From Diadema setosum (taxonomy: Eukaryota; Echinodermata; Echinoidea; Diadematoida; Diadematidae), in assembly GCA_033980235.1 (NCBI GenBank), contig CM067079.1, positions 28,307,679 to 28,371,678 on the forward strand: a DNA stretch of 64,000 nucleotides, read 5' to 3'. Position numbers and translations under genes: made by a program. Of this stretch, positions 11,402 to 22,958 are shown piece after piece (position 1 is the first letter of the stretch; every line of letters starts with the position of its first letter). The notes below the pieces were generated by a model that worked only from the letters and a program-made list of their open reading frames with translations, searched no databases and had not been told where the DNA came from.

Positions 11402-11990
11402 ATGGTGATGAATAGTGATGATGATGGTGATGGTGGTGATGGTGATGGTGGTGGTGATGGTGATGATGGTGATGGTGATGGTGATGGTGATGGTGATGGT
11501 GATGGTGATGGTGATGGTGATGGTGATGGTGATGGTGATGGTGATGGTGATGGTGATGGTGATGGTGATGGTGATGGTGATGGTGATGGTGATGGTGATG
11601 GTGATGGTGATGGTGATGGTGATGGTGATGGTGATGGTGATGGTGATGGTGATGGTGATGGTGATGGTGATGGTGATGGTGATGGTGATGGTGATGGTGA
11701 TGGTGATGATAATGATGGTGAAGATGATGATGGTGATGATGAAAGTGATGGTCATGAGGATGATGATGGTGATGACTATGATGATGATAGTTATAATATT
11801 GTATAAGCTGTATTACTGATAATGAAGATGAAGATGATGGAGATGGTGGTGATGACGATAGTGATGACTATGATGATGATGATGATGATTATGATACTGA
11901 TAATGAAATTGATGGTGATGGTGATGATGATGGCGGTGATGATGATGATAATGACAGTGTTGATAGTGGTAACTATGATGATTACAATCA
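11402..11990. repeat. Long GATGGT hexanucleotide array with GAT-rich flanks
   Basis: About 40 almost perfect GATGGT units run from roughly 11464 to 11709, with degenerate GAT/GGT triplet sequence continuing to about 11990. The repeat has no stops on either strand in several frames, which produces open frames reading Asp-Gly, Met-Val and, on the other strand, Thr-Ile repeats of over 130 codons. These are artefacts of composition. Length perfection suggests recent expansion or ongoing instability. Confidence 0.97.
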
Positions 11991-12275
11991 TGATACTAAT
12001 AATAATCTGGTACTGGCAGATCCAATGTTGATGGCCAGGACCACTGCACACAATGAAAATATACAACTGCCGAAGACTAAGAAACATTTACAAACCTATA
12101 CACCGAGACACAGAGGAAAGGATCAAGAGAAAACGAAGAAGAAGAAGAAGATGAAGAAGAAATGCAAAAAGAAAGGGAAGAATATGACATTAAGGATGAG
12201 AAAAATTATATTCCAATCTCAGAGCCATTATTGTTTGTTACCCTGTCAATCTTCAAAACATGTCATAATCTCTGA

Positions 12276-12276
<1 letters not shown>

Positions 12277-12317
<41 letters not shown>
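12277..12317. repeat. (GT)n microsatellite
   Basis: About 20 GT dinucleotides without interruption. The interval 11991-12276 before it is AT-rich with an AAG/GAA-rich patch near 12130-12185 and no gene. Confidence 0.95.
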
Positions 12318-12320
<3 letters not shown>

Positions 12321-12816
12321 TGAATATTCCATCACATTCCCAGTTAGCAAAGCTGTCAAGCTGCTACTCTGACATGTCCTGTTGCCATAGTAACAACCTC
12401 CCTCTCCTCCATGTGCTTTTGAAAATTCCCCATCCACTCTTCATCCCTTTTCTTCCCTGCACAATGATCTCACACTATCCATTCAACTTCTCTTACAATA
12501 TGAGGTGATATTTTCTAATCGTTCCATGATTCAGTGATGGTCAAAAGGGCAATGTTCAAGTTTGCTTTCATAAGTACAGCAATATGAAATGAATAGAACA
12601 GCAGAGATTTCATCAGACCCTTTACTTACAGTGTATCTGTTCATTTACTCATTTTTATCTTAAACGAAAAATGGGAATGTATGAAACATATCATGCCCCC
12701 AAAATAAATATACCCTAAACATGAAAAAATGTAGTATGATCACAATATAATATGTTGTAAAGCAAAGAAGCATGATATTTACTTCACAATGTTAAAAATG
12801 GAGACCTTGAAAGAGA
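12318..12816. other. AT-rich single-copy DNA, no gene seen
   Basis: No motif, inverted end or convincing frame noticed. Confidence 0.5.
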
Positions 12817-12820
12817 AAAT

Positions 12821-13067
12821 GAAGAGTTTGTTTGCAAAAACAGATAAGTCCATATCTGTCAAATGGAGATATTTGCGATTAAAGGTCAAGAAAAACAAAG
12901 AGAATAATAAGAAAATTTTTGCTTCTTTTGACCATAACTTCAAAAATATACCTTTATATGTTGTGATCAATGTATCATTTAAAAGGTATTATTTTGTACT
13001 TTATGACAGAGACCCTATTTCAAAATCTTCAAAAATGGACTTATCGGTTTTTGCAAACAAACTCTTC
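12821..13067. mobile_element. 247-bp MITE, third copy of family F4
   Basis: Ends are 33-bp near-perfect inverted repeats starting GAAGAGTTTGTTTGCAAAAA on the left, with the inverse closing at 13067. AAAT at 12817-12820 and 13068-13071 is a perfect 4-bp duplication, the same length as for the copy at 8068. An open frame of about 100 codons spans it but is lysine-rich and is interrupted in the related copies, so it is unlikely to be a gene. Confidence 0.87.
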
Positions 13068-13071
13068 AAAT

Positions 13072-15063
13072 GTTTCATAATTCTTAAAAAAAACCACTGA
13101 TGAATGTACAAGTAGAAAGCTGGTGATGATGTAATTACTTCCCACATCTCCCACTGATCTTGTCAACAAATCTTCACTAGACTTCTTTGCTTGATAGGAA
13201 GTATACATATTGTGTATCTTTCCTCTATTTGTCTTGATGTTTTACTATTATTGCAGCGTTCCCTCAATTGACATATACACCATATTTGGGTTTCATTATC
13301 TTTTAAACTGAGAGGTACAGTGATGATTCATTCACGTTGGTACATAACTTTATTTTACCATTTGCCCAGTCGGGCAAGCAGATTTTCAAATTTGGTGCAA
13401 AACATGTGCCCAAACATTAATTTTAATAGCCCGAAAAGAAAGTAAAAAATATAAGGAAATAATATAGAAAAATCATGTGTCAAGGACTTAATAAAACACT
13501 ATCATTTGAATAAACAGCATCATACCTGCCAACATTTCAAGATGAAATATCTTACTCGTGGATTGCAAAACTCTTATTCTATATGCAAACTGAAGTAAAA
13601 AATCTTACTTTTGGTCATATCTTCAGAAAATACACATGAAAGGTATATCTAAATATTTTTTTTTTTTAAAATCTGATTTTGCTATTTTTAATGTAAAAAA
13701 TCTTACTGAATCTGATAAAATCTTACTAGTTGAAAAGTATGCAGCATACATTGATTCACATGCTTAAACATAATGGAGTAATAAAGTCTGGCTGATCAAG
13801 TGTTGCCGTTGCATTGCATTGGGGCTTCTTCACGTAAGTGGTGGAAAAATGCTGAAATGAAATATAAAGTGTATTGCATCACTAAACAGTCATTATCTTT
13901 GGTCTTCTGCATGGTTGACTTTGTGGGTTTGTTGGAAGAATAAGTGAAAAAACAGGTGGCTTCAAAACTTTTCCTTGCCCAATTCGGCAAGCGTTTAATC
14001 TAATTGTTCATAAACACCTGCCCAAATTTAATTTTCACTTGCCCTGAGTAATCCGGCAAGTGCTTAATCTGTGTAGCATCCTGATTCATGGAGGAAAAAA
14101 AAAAATGAACCAAGTTTTGTGAGGATCTGCTCAAACCACTGAAGGTGAGATCTAAACTCAAATGTCACGTGCTATAGTCCATACAGTTTGGATCACACTT
14201 ATACCTTCACTGAACTTTACAAATGCTTAGATCAACTAGATGTTTCAATTTCACATGCATGCCTATAGATGAAATATAAAACTCCTCCAAACATGTCTTG
14301 AAATAACCTCGCCCACTCTTACAATATGTTTCCGAAACATTCATGCCGTGTACCCAGAGCAGTGACTACTTGATATTTGATTCATAAATTATAATCATAG
14401 TGCCTGCGACAAAAGAATTGCTCATACATAGGTTTAGTAACAGGGAAAGATAAAACTGACAGAATGTATCTCGGCATAATGACTAAATTTATCCATTCTT
14501 TTTTTTTTTACTTTCTGTCCTTTTTATCTGAGGAAGAAAAAAAGAAAATATGGTGGAATTAGCGAGATCCAAAGATGAGAAACGTACGAATAAATTGCAA
14601 TTCATTTTGGGACCTGGAAGATGGCAGACATTGAGTTGCAGGAATTTTCTTATGAATAACGATCTCGTGGGGAAACATGGAAATTTTCGAACATAATCCA
14701 TCCAGGATGAACTTGAAAATGCGGATAAGAACGGGATCTGCCGGGAAAGCCTTGATACCACCGGAGTAAGAGGCCAGCACAATAATTACACTCTGATGAA
14801 TACACGAGCGGTTAAGCAACCAAGAAAAAAAGGAAAGGGACATTGAAAAAACCATCTGAAATGTAAATCATCACGATGAAAAGAGCCCCAGGCGACGTGA
14901 TGCTCACCCGAGATTTCAGAATGAATTGGATCTTGATACGCCCATCCTGCCATGCCCTAAATACAAATTCTAACTACAAATGTACATGTACCTCATCAGG
15001 GCAGCAAGACAAATCATTACCATCATTTTCCTACAAAAGTGTCTGCATACAATACCATTACAT
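13072..15063. other. AT-rich DNA with decayed repeat fragments, no gene seen
   Basis: The phrase TTGCCCAGTCGGGCAAGC near 13370 recurs as TTGCCCAATTCGGCAAGC near 13975 and AATCCGGCAAGTGC near 14050. Between 13526 and 13746 the phrase 'CTTACT...' repeats and the ends (CTGCCAACATTTCAAG, CTTTTCAACT inverted) hint at an old MITE. 14480-14900 contains overlapping minus-strand frames of ~97 codons without recognisable domains. Confidence 0.45.
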
Positions 15064-15065
15064 TA

Positions 15066-15272
15066 CTGTAAAACATGACATATTTGCGGCATGAATTTTT
15101 CGCGAATTGGAGCCGATGGCCATTTTTGCGGCATGAAATTTTTGCGAACTGCTGCTGGTATTCAATGCATATAGTGTAGACAAGAACTTTCGCGTGCATT
15201 TTATTTCCGCGAATCTTCACGCTCGTGAAATTCACGAAATTAAAATGCACGCGAACATTCCCCGTTTTACAG
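15066..15272. mobile_element. 207-bp TA-flanked MITE (family F2), copy 1
   Basis: CTGTAAAAC at the left and GTTTTACAG at the right are perfect inverses, bracketed by TA at 15064-15065 and 15273-15274. The body is rich in TTTTCGCGAA-like words. A TA duplication is typical of Tc1/mariner-type transposition. Copies of nearly the same length are at 20313-20513 and 58022-58228. Confidence 0.85.
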
Positions 15273-15470
15273 TATACCCATCCTATTGAACATTATAGAG
15301 AAGGTGGTGCTTGAAGTATAACATGTTTTGGCCCTCAGGAACCCTGTCCTTGGGTCCCAGCGGTGACCATGCATACATTTTTTTTTCTGGAAAACTCGTC
15401 TGCAATTTCTACCCCTAAAGCATGGCTCCTGCTATATCAGATTGTGCTTTTCCTAGAAATGGTAAAAAAA

Positions 15471-15570
15471 GTTGATGGTGTATACCAGATGACCAATAAA
15501 AAAAAATAATGAAATTAAATGTTGATGGTGTATACCAGATGACCAGTAAAAAAAATTAATGAAATAAAAG
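15471..15570. repeat. Two-copy ~55-bp tandem duplication
   Basis: GTTGATGGTGTATACCAGAT followed by GACCA and an A-rich stretch appears at about 15471 and again at about 15521. The copies are nearly identical, so the duplication is recent. Confidence 0.85.
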
Positions 15571-15640
15571 TTACATGGGGTAGAGAAAGAGGCACAAGGA
15601 GGAAAGACTGTTCTAACTGGTTGTCGTCGTTGTTGTTTAA

Positions 15641-16059
15641 AGGTGCATGGTCCCGGTGTTTTAGTCAAATGCGTACGCGGGCGCAAGTTTCCTATAGAGA
15701 CCTACGCTATCGACTCCTCGTTGGCGCTTACGCTTTGGCCCACTTTCCCCGAGTCCGAAGAAATCCGATTCACTGTAGTCAGTGGTCAGATCACAGTTCG
15801 GCTCATGATTCGGCTGAGGGGGATGACAGCTTTAGCAAACTTCTTTTGTGATGTCATAATAACAAGCACATATGCACGCACCCTGGCATTACTACAGACT
15901 GCGCGATGCGCAGAGAAGACAACAAAGGCAACGTTACTTAGCAACACCTACGCACTGTACTCTTGATGACAGCTCAACTTCGGTAATCTTCGTATCAATG
16001 CTAACGGCGATCGGCAGTATCATCAACAGCGCCCTCTACACTACCGGGGCTATGCCCCT
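15641..16059. mobile_element. GC-rich TTAA-flanked MITE
   Basis: TTAA at 15637-15640 and 16060-16063 bracket the inverted ends AGGTGCATGGTCCCGGTGTT and ...ACTACCGGGGCTATGCCCCT. The interior is much more GC-rich than its surroundings, which supports a foreign, mobile origin. A 107-codon plus-strand frame at 15643-15966 lies wholly inside and overlaps others in different frames; I see no transposase motif and do not call it a gene. Confidence 0.8.
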
Positions 16060-16196
16060 TTAAGTTTTTTTGGCGAATAATTTGTGTGCCATCAACAACG
16101 TGTACATGCACGTTTCTGTACCTTTTTGGTTTATTTGGCATTTTACTTTTCATGAGGGCTCCCAGGTCTGGTATCAGTGAAACATTTCTCCAACCT

Positions 16197-16198
<2 letters not shown>

Positions 16199-16227
<29 letters not shown>
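16199..16227. repeat. Poly-T run
   Basis: About 28 consecutive T. It could be the A-tail of a minus-strand retroposon, but no retroposon body is clear to its left. Confidence 0.9.
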
Positions 16228-16231
<4 letters not shown>

Positions 16232-18049
16232 GGGTTGCATCTTCTAGTTGGTAACATAGAGTTACTGGTGTGAAATGCACTTTTTTTTGGGGGGGGGGTG
16301 GAGGGGTGGGGCTGGCACTTCCCTTCTTGCTGTTCTTTGTTTTAATTTGTTTTTACTCCAGACTAAATGGCTTGTGGAAAAGTCATTAATCTCTTTTATG
16401 CAATACTTAATGGGATCTTACTGAATTTCTAAAATCCTTACAGAGAAAAAAAAGCATACACACAAAAAAACAACAACAACTGGCAGTTCCAGTTATTTTC
16501 CGACAAAAGCCCCCATCAACAGCAGGTATGCCCTCCCCAAGAAGACAAAAATGTGAACTAAAGATTAAACTAGCTACTCTTTGAAGGCAAAAACTGTGAG
16601 TAAATGCAATTCTATTTCATACTGAAAGGAGTGGTGCTGAGTCATTTTTCTTAACCTGTGCATCCATGGAAGACTGCATCATTATAGGCAAGAAAAACTT
16701 TTGAATGACTTCCACTTACTACTTCCAATCCAATTCATCCTATAATCTCGGTTCAGCCTGACTTTCTCTCAATTATTCTATGATCTGAAGTGGAACTGAT
16801 AGATGTGCTAAGCATTCATCTCTTTACAGCCATTTCCCCCCGATTCCATTTTCACAGATTGGGACCAATACACACACATAAAGGCTCGTTGATAAGCCTA
16901 TATTGATTTTCATTGATCTCTCTCTCATTTTTTTCCCCCTGCCTCCCCTTGGCTTCTCCTGAACAAATCCGGGCACAAGTCAGTTTCATTTGTAAATTGA
17001 CATTTATGGATTGGGGTATTGTGTTTAGACATGGTGGGACCAGTAATTAGCGGACTGTATTGATGTCTCCAATGTAATCTCTCTGCAAGTCATAACACAA
17101 CGTGCTAATTCCGGGCTTTTGCAATCTGAATACAGTTTGCAGGTGACAGAAAAAGAAAGTGCAATTGAGAAGAATGATATAGAAAAACAAAACGAAACAA
17201 AATGGAACCTGATTTATTTGAGGGGGACTATTGATCGGCAGTGCTAATGAATAAAGGGCATGCCTACCGATCGTTACGGGACAAAGCCGACGGCAATTCG
17301 ACCATTGTGTAATCTATGGGATGTTTTGTCAGGAGTCAATGGCCGCGTTGTTGTTTTCTGCTCTTTTCATCAATAGAGCGTTTCCCCGTTCGATGGCACC
17401 CGAGAGCTGCTGCTAACAACCTGAACCAGGCAATTAGGGAGATCTTTGCATTATAAGAGGCAGAGCATACTGGATGAGGGTACTTGTTTGTCCTGGTAAA
17501 AATAGGGGGCGGGGCCCAAGGACATATCCTTGCAGTGTTGGCTGGGGCAACGCCCTTCAAAATGCTCTTACATAATTCTAGTTCTCAGACATTTTATTTC
17601 TATGACAATGTTGTGTATCAACACAGTTTTGAAGATGATTATTGAATATCAAATGATTTATTCTATGATTTGAGCTATAAATTGCAAAAATCAGTAATCA
17701 GCATGTCTATGTCTTTAATCATTTGTATTTTGAATTCTCATTTGTTGCATTATCTTCTATTTCATTGTATAATTTTATCATAATATGTAAAATGTATCTG
17801 TATAATTACAGGGCTCTCTTGAAAAGCAGGCCTCTGGCTTGAACGAGACTTACCCTGTATTTTTTTTAATTTTATTTTACAGAAAACGTGAAAAAATAAA
17901 TAAATAAATAAAGTAATCCTGCCATACCCTAGCAGCACTTCAGTCCATTCACACCAGGATTTCATGTTGACAGGCACATCTTCCCTTGATCATACACATC
18001 CAGATGTTCAAAATCATCAAATAATGAATGAAACTGTACAAAGAAAATG
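16228..18049. other. Single-copy DNA with conserved-looking blocks, no gene seen
   Basis: 16640-17350 is repeat-free and moderately GC-balanced. The stretches 17020-17140 (ACCAGTAATTAGCGG, CGTGCTAATTCCGGG) and 17210-17345 look most like conserved non-coding elements, with several TAAT homeodomain cores. 17560-17960 is AT-rich. No frame is convincing. Confidence 0.45.
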
Positions 18050-18054
18050 GCATT

Positions 18055-18121
18055 CTTTCAGGATTCAAACCCAAGACCTTGGCATTGCTAGAGCTCTTTA
18101 CCAACTAAGCCATGGTAAGCC
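18055..18121 (-). tRNA. tRNA-like sequence, probably a tRNA-derived SINE head or pseudogene
   Basis: On the minus strand TGGCTTAGTTGG (18112-18101) matches a pol III A box and GGTTTGAATCC (18071-18061) a B box, spaced as in a tRNA. The acceptor stem does not close and the T-stem has a mismatch, so it is not a working tRNA. It may still be a pol III promoter. No clear SINE tail could be followed. Confidence 0.6.
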
Positions 18122-18153
18122 CAAGTATGATGTTCATCCCCGAGACCCCGTAG

Positions 18154-18579
18154 CAGGGCTGGCGGAGCGTTTTCAAAAGTGGGGGGGGGGGGGGGAGGGG
18201 GGCAACTTCCGCGTTTCATGAGCTAACAAGCAAAAAAAAAAAAAAAGAAAATGTCCTCAGCTCACTCTCCACTTCCACATCCGGCTTTCTTTAGCTGACA
18301 AGCAAAAAAAAAAAAAAAAAAAAAAAAGGTCTTCAGCTCATTTTTCTCCTTCAACTTCCGGGTTTCTTCAGCTGACAAGCAAAAAAAAAAAAAAGCAAAC
18401 AAATAAATAAAAAAGGTCTTCAGTGGAAAAACATAACCTTACCGTGTTCACACTTGAAGATACTTACGTACTTCCGGGTTAAAAGTGTGTGTGGGGGGGG
18501 GGGGGGGCCCAAAGTGATGACACCTTATGTATTCCTTTGTATGGTGCACAAAAAGTGGGGGGGGGGGGGAGCTCCCCTG
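18154..18579. mobile_element. Possible hAT-like MITE with internal tandem repeat and poly-G runs
   Basis: Starts CAGGGCTGGCGGAGC and ends ...GGAGCTCCCCTG; both ends pass directly into G or C runs, a layout seen in hAT-like non-autonomous elements. Inside, a ~70-bp unit (AGCTGACAAGC, an A run, TCTTCAGCTCA, CTTCCGGGTTT) is repeated three times between about 18205 and 18440. No matching 8-bp flanks are visible, so boundaries are uncertain. Confidence 0.5.
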
Positions 18580-18669
18580 CTATCAAAAACCTGACATAAA
18601 ATATATTTCTGGTGAGTTTCCCCATTTGTCTGAAGTTATCATCATCAAATGATTACACAAGAGCACTCT

Positions 18670-18757
18670 TATTTTTTTTATTATTATTATTATCATTATT
18701 ATTATTTTATTTTTTTATTATTATTATTATTTATTTTTTTTTTTGGGGGGGGGGGAA
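18670..18757. repeat. (ATT)n and T/G homopolymer tract
   Basis: Interrupted ATT triplets run into T9 and then a G run. Simple sequence only. Confidence 0.9.
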
Positions 18758-18817
18758 GGTTGAAACTAAGACGACTCTTACTATTCTGTAGTTTGATCTT
18801 TTTGTAGAGAGTAAATC

Positions 18818-18995
18818 ATGCTTACGTCCTTGGACAAGACATTTTTACCCACCATGTCCCTCTAGACCCAGGTGTATAAATGGGTACCTGGCAATGCTAG
18901 CGTAATATTAATGGCAGGGCCCTATGGTAGAGCAGTGGTAAGACTGAAGAGGCTACCCTGGGTAAATAAGACTGTATTATTATCATTATCATTAA
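18818..18995 (+). mobile_element. tRNA-derived SINE, 5'-truncated
   Basis: The body phrase TCCTTGGACAAGACATTTTT, CCCACCATGTCCCTCTAGAC, GTATAAATGGGTACCTGG and tail CTACCCTGGGTAAATAAGAC match, in order, the SINE at 20062-20307. The tRNA head is missing and the 3' end runs into (ATTATC)n, a typical SINE tail. Confidence 0.75.
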
Positions 18996-20061
18996 TCATG
19001 AATTGTGTGTTCATGTTTGGCAAATGTGGTTTAGGCCTACTGCAGATAAAAAAAAAAAAAGTGCTCTATATAGTCATTGACTAATATGCCATATTGAAGA
19101 GGGGAAAAAAATCCCCCTCATTTTGTTCATAATATTGATACCCATTTCCATACATATTGCTTGGCTTGAGGATTTTTAAGGTAAAATCTACATCTATGGC
19201 CCGATTCCGACATGACATAGATTTTCCATTCATAGCTTTCATGTCGGACATCACTACAATGGATTTGTGCAGTGGAATCAGGGAGATCAGGGAAAAAACT
19301 GGCTTAAAAAGGAGAAAAAAAAATCTTCAAAAGGAATTAATATCAAACACAGAGCATCCCTTTACCAAAAGTAAAAAAAAAAAAAAAAAATTAATTTTTT
19401 TATTTTAAAGACAGACTGTAAAAAAAAAGAAAGGCAGAAAACAGGGAAATGAATTAGAGATAAGCAAAAAAAAAAAAGAAATTGAAATTGATCAGTCTAG
19501 GTCCATTCCTTTCATTTGATGCGAGTTGACACATTTTGTCTGCCCACGATCTAAATTGAATATTCTTGTTATGCTAGATCTTTAGGAGAAGTCTAATATT
19601 AGGAACACCTCCTCCTCCACCCCCTCCATAATCCTTCCCCTTCAACCCTCCCCCCCCCCCCCGCCCCGACCATGAACTTTTGCACTCATTCCATCCTAAT
19701 GGCAGAGTCAAATCCATGTTTAAGTTAACTCCAATATATTAAGAGGGAGTTCCAGACCAGTTTAAAGATAGTGGATTTAAGTATTCGAGATTGTGTTTGA
19801 ACTGCATTTGAACAAAACAAAAAACAAAAAAAACAAAACAAAAAAAAGGAGGAATTTTGAGATTTTAAGTACAGACTACAGGGCAAGTTGTAAAGGGATG
19901 ACATCATCATCAACTCACTCATTTGCATAATTATTCATATTGACTGTTCAAGAATTATTTTGTAAAAATAAGCAAAAATTCACAATTTCATAATTTTCTT
20001 AATTGTCCAATTTCATTGTCAACTTGACCATGAAATGGGGATTTCCATCAATAAACACTAA
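18996..20061. other. A-rich single-copy DNA, no gene seen
   Basis: Several poly-A runs (19049-19060, 19373-19391, 19464-19475) and a poly-C run at 19650-19664. No gene or paired ends seen. Confidence 0.5.
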
Positions 20062-20307
20062 AGTCGGGGGCACAGTGGTATTCATGAATGAGATTCTGGA
20101 CTTTGAAACGGAGGTCCTGAGATCAAGGCCTTCCGAGTGCCTATGTTCTTGAACGAGGTGTCTTTACCCACAATGTCCCTCGCGACCCAGATGTAAGAAA
20201 AAAGATGGGTATCTCATCATGCCGGTTGAACAATAATAGCAGGGTCCTCCAGTTGAGCTGTTATCAGACTAAAGACGCTACCCTGGGTAAGTAAGACTAT
20301 ATTAGTA
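20062..20307 (+). mobile_element. tRNA-derived SINE, near full length
   Basis: The head GGGGCACAGTGGTATTC resembles an A box and GAGATCAAGGCC a worn B box. The body TTGAACGAGGTGTCTTTACC, CACAATGTCCCTCGCGACCC, then GGGTATCTCATCATGCC leads to the tail CTACCCTGGGTAAGTAAGAC. It shares body and tail with 18818-18995. It ends only 5 bp before the MITE at 20313. Confidence 0.75.
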
Positions 20308-20312
20308 TACTA

Positions 20313-20513
20313 CTGTATAAGCTGTTATATTCATGAGGATTTAATTTTTGTGAATTTTGTGAATCAGTGTTGGACTGCAAATTTAACAACATGCAAAAAT
20401 ATCGCCATGTGCTAGGATAATAGTACACTTGGTGAATTGGCCAAAACAACATCTCGCAAAAATTTCTGCTCATTCACAAAAATACCTGTACGCGAAAATA
20501 ACAGCTTACACAG
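20313..20513. mobile_element. 201-bp TA-flanked MITE (family F2), copy 2
   Basis: CTGTATAAGCTGTTAT at the left and ATAACAGCTTACACAG at the right are inverses with one mismatch, bracketed by TA at 20311-20312 and 20514-20515. The interior carries CGCGAAAAT and CTCGCAAAAATTT like the other family members. Confidence 0.82.
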
Positions 20514-20515
20514 TA

Positions 20516-20965
20516 CAACTTCCCTGCATCTACACGTGAGTGTGGTCTCTGATGCATGTGTGTGTATACGTGTGTGTGTCCATGAGTGGGTGGATGAAAA
20601 TCTGTGTATTCTCGTCATCTGGTTCAAATGATCATGGAATTATCCCTGTATCAACCTGGCATCACAACACTCGAAAAACCTCGAAAAGTCTGAAACTTAC
20701 AACTTCATCGAAGTGAGAAGAAGTAGTACGGTGAGTTGGCATTTGGAGAAACATATATAACATATATATACTGTAAGTGCTGATAAGCCGAGGTATATCC
20801 GCAAGGTATATCTGACAGGGGAACTCCTTACTGAAGTGGACATTACATCTGTGCACACCTGTAATGTTCAAGGACCTGTTCAGTGTAAATGACAATTTTG
20901 ACAAATAATCATAATGTCCTCATCAACCATCCTATCCTATCCCTTGCACCCACTTCCTTAAATAC
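20516..20965. other. Single-copy DNA, no gene seen
   Basis: A short GT-rich patch at 20553-20580 is the only recognisable feature. Confidence 0.5.
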
Positions 20966-21262
20966 TCTCACAAGAACAAGAAGAAAATGAAAAAGAAGAA
21001 AGAGATAAAACAAAGGAAATTATGATAATTATAGCTACAATAAGACAAAGACGCAGAAAATGAAGAAGTACATGTGTACAAGGAGGTAAAGCAGAAGAGG
21101 AAGAAAAAGCGAGAAAAACATAGAAAAGGAACAGAAATAAGAAAAAAGAGGAAAAGAAAGGGGTAAAGACAAAATGAAAATAAAAAAAAGAACAGGAATA
21201 TGAGAGGAAACAGACCAAAAATAAAAAAAAGAAGAGATATAGAAAAGAAAAGGAGGAGAAGG
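20966..21262. repeat. Purine-rich (GAA/AAAG) low-complexity tract
   Basis: About 300 bp almost entirely A and G on the plus strand. The minus strand therefore reads as Phe/Leu/Ser-rich open frames that are not genes. Similar GA-rich sequence resumes at 24602-24670 on the far side of the nested elements, so the nest was probably inserted into one purine tract. Confidence 0.9.
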
Positions 21263-21494
21263 ATACTGTTAACTTTGCTTACTGAAGTCAACCTCGCATA
21301 AGTCAATTAATTGTCTAAGTCAAGGATCTGTTTAAAGGGATGGTACAGTACTGGTGGAGATGAGAATTGGGCTTTTAACTTTTTGTGAGATACCAAGAAA
21401 ACACCTATATAAGTAGTACAGAACATACCATATTCAGAGGAATTCAAAGTTTATTTGATGAAAACCGGGTTTGGAATGACTGAAACATCCAAAA

Positions 21495-22949
21495 ACTAGA
21501 AATGTCGCTTTGGCGACTGGTATGCCTCCGCCATAATGCATGATTTTTCCCAATAGGTCTAGATAGTACATGTGGACAATGTGTGATTACATTTTCACAA
21601 AATTGGCAAAGTATTGAAATGACAAGTTTGTCACAAATGTGTTGAATGTTCACCTTCCTTGACCTAGGTTTAATTGGATGAATAGGAGAGCATGTATCTA
21701 GGGATTTAAGGACTTTAACTTGACTTTGACCCATTCATACATTTAGGCATTGAGTAATTTTCAAGGTACAGGTGTGGAGAAAAAGTGCAATTTCTGAATT
21801 TAATAGTAAATTGTTACCATTTTCATCTGGCCCTTGACCCTAAAATTCATAAAATAATTACTTTCAGGTAGAACATGCATAATATGTACTAAGTTTCAAG
21901 ATAACTTGAGCCACTTCTGAGATATGGAGGAAAAAGATAGTTCAGCACTTTCACTTGATCTTTGACCTTTTGACCTTTGAGGCAAAAAAAGAAGAAAAAA
22001 AAAAACTTTCCAGAGAATTTCTGTTAGGTTACACACGCATACACCAAGTGTAAAAAAAATAACCCTGCTGGCATTGCATAAATATGAGGGTAATAGTAAA
22101 ATTTTGAAGTCTTGCACTTGACCTTTGACCCCTGACCTTTGACCCCATGAACCCTACAAACAAGAACCCTCTAGATAATCACTTCCAGTCAGTACATGTA
22201 TATACTATGTTCCATGAAGATACCTTGAACAATTTTCCAAGGTACTGAGAAAAAAAAAAGAAGTTTTAATATTTTTACTTGACCTTTTGACCTTTGACCT
22301 TTGACCTCATGACCCAAACTTTTACCAGAGAATCTTAATTGGGTAATACATGTATACACTAAGTTTCAAGAAAATATCTTCAGGCATTCAATAGATATGG
22401 TGGAAATAGTGAAATTTTATGTATTTGACCCTGACCTTTTGACCTTTGACCTCATGACCCAAACTTTCACCAGAGAATCTTAATTGGGTAATACATGTAT
22501 ACACTAAGTTTCAAGAAAATCTTTTCAGGCATTCAATAGATATGGTGGAAATAGTGAAATTTTATGTATTTGACCCTGACCTTTTGACCTTTGACCTGTG
22601 ACCTCATGACCCAAACTTTCACCAGAGAATCTTAATTGGGTAATACATGTATACACTAAGTTTCAAGAAAATATCTTCAGGCATTCAATAGATATGGTGG
22701 AAATAGTGAAATTTTATGTAGTTGACCTTGACCTTTTGGCCTTTGACCTTGAGCATGTGCACCCAAAAGTTGATAGGCACAACTTCACCCCCTAATACAC
22801 ATACATGCCAAGTTTCATTAGGATACCTCAACAGGTTTCGATAGTTACCTTGTCCACAAAATTCATTACGGACGGACGGAAGGACGGACGGACGGACGGA
22901 CAACCCGAAAACATAATGCCTCCGGCACCACTTCGTGGCGGAGGCATAA
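21495..22949 (+). mobile_element. Hairpin-ended element, CCTCCGCC family, copy A
   Basis: The 5' end reads ACTAGAAAT, then the hairpin GTCGC-TTTG-GCGAC, then TATGCCTCCGCCA. The 3' end is the inverse core TGGCGGAGGCATA, itself the outer arm of a hairpin CCTCCGGCACCAC-TTC-GTGGCGGAGG. Inside are three ~145-bp tandem units (starts near 22309, 22453 and 22605) containing TGACCTTTGACC motifs, and near the 3' end a GGAC tetranucleotide array (22869-22900). No protein is encoded: the frames across it are short and differ between copies. Copy B follows after 9 bp. The mobilising enzyme is unknown. Confidence 0.85.
22288..22307 (-). promoter_or_regulatory. Triple AGGTCA direct repeat, 1-bp spacing (example site)
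   Basis: On the minus strand three AGGTCA half-sites follow each other with single-base spacers, forming two overlapping DR1 sites. DR1 is the binding arrangement of RXR, HNF4 and COUP-TF type nuclear receptors. The same arrangement recurs in copy B near 23718-23742, and two-site versions are found in most repeat units of this family. Motif identity is seen; binding is not shown. Confidence 0.7.
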
Positions 22950-22958
22950 CAAAGTAAA

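Noticed and set aside
11321..11819. Open frames of 134-144 codons on both strands
   Set aside because: They are translations of the GATGGT array (Asp-Gly, Met-Val, Thr-Ile repeats) and exist only because the repeat has no stops.
15643..15966. 107-codon frame in GC-rich DNA as a possible gene
   Set aside because: It lies wholly inside a TTAA-flanked MITE and overlaps an open frame in another phase; no transposase or other motif.
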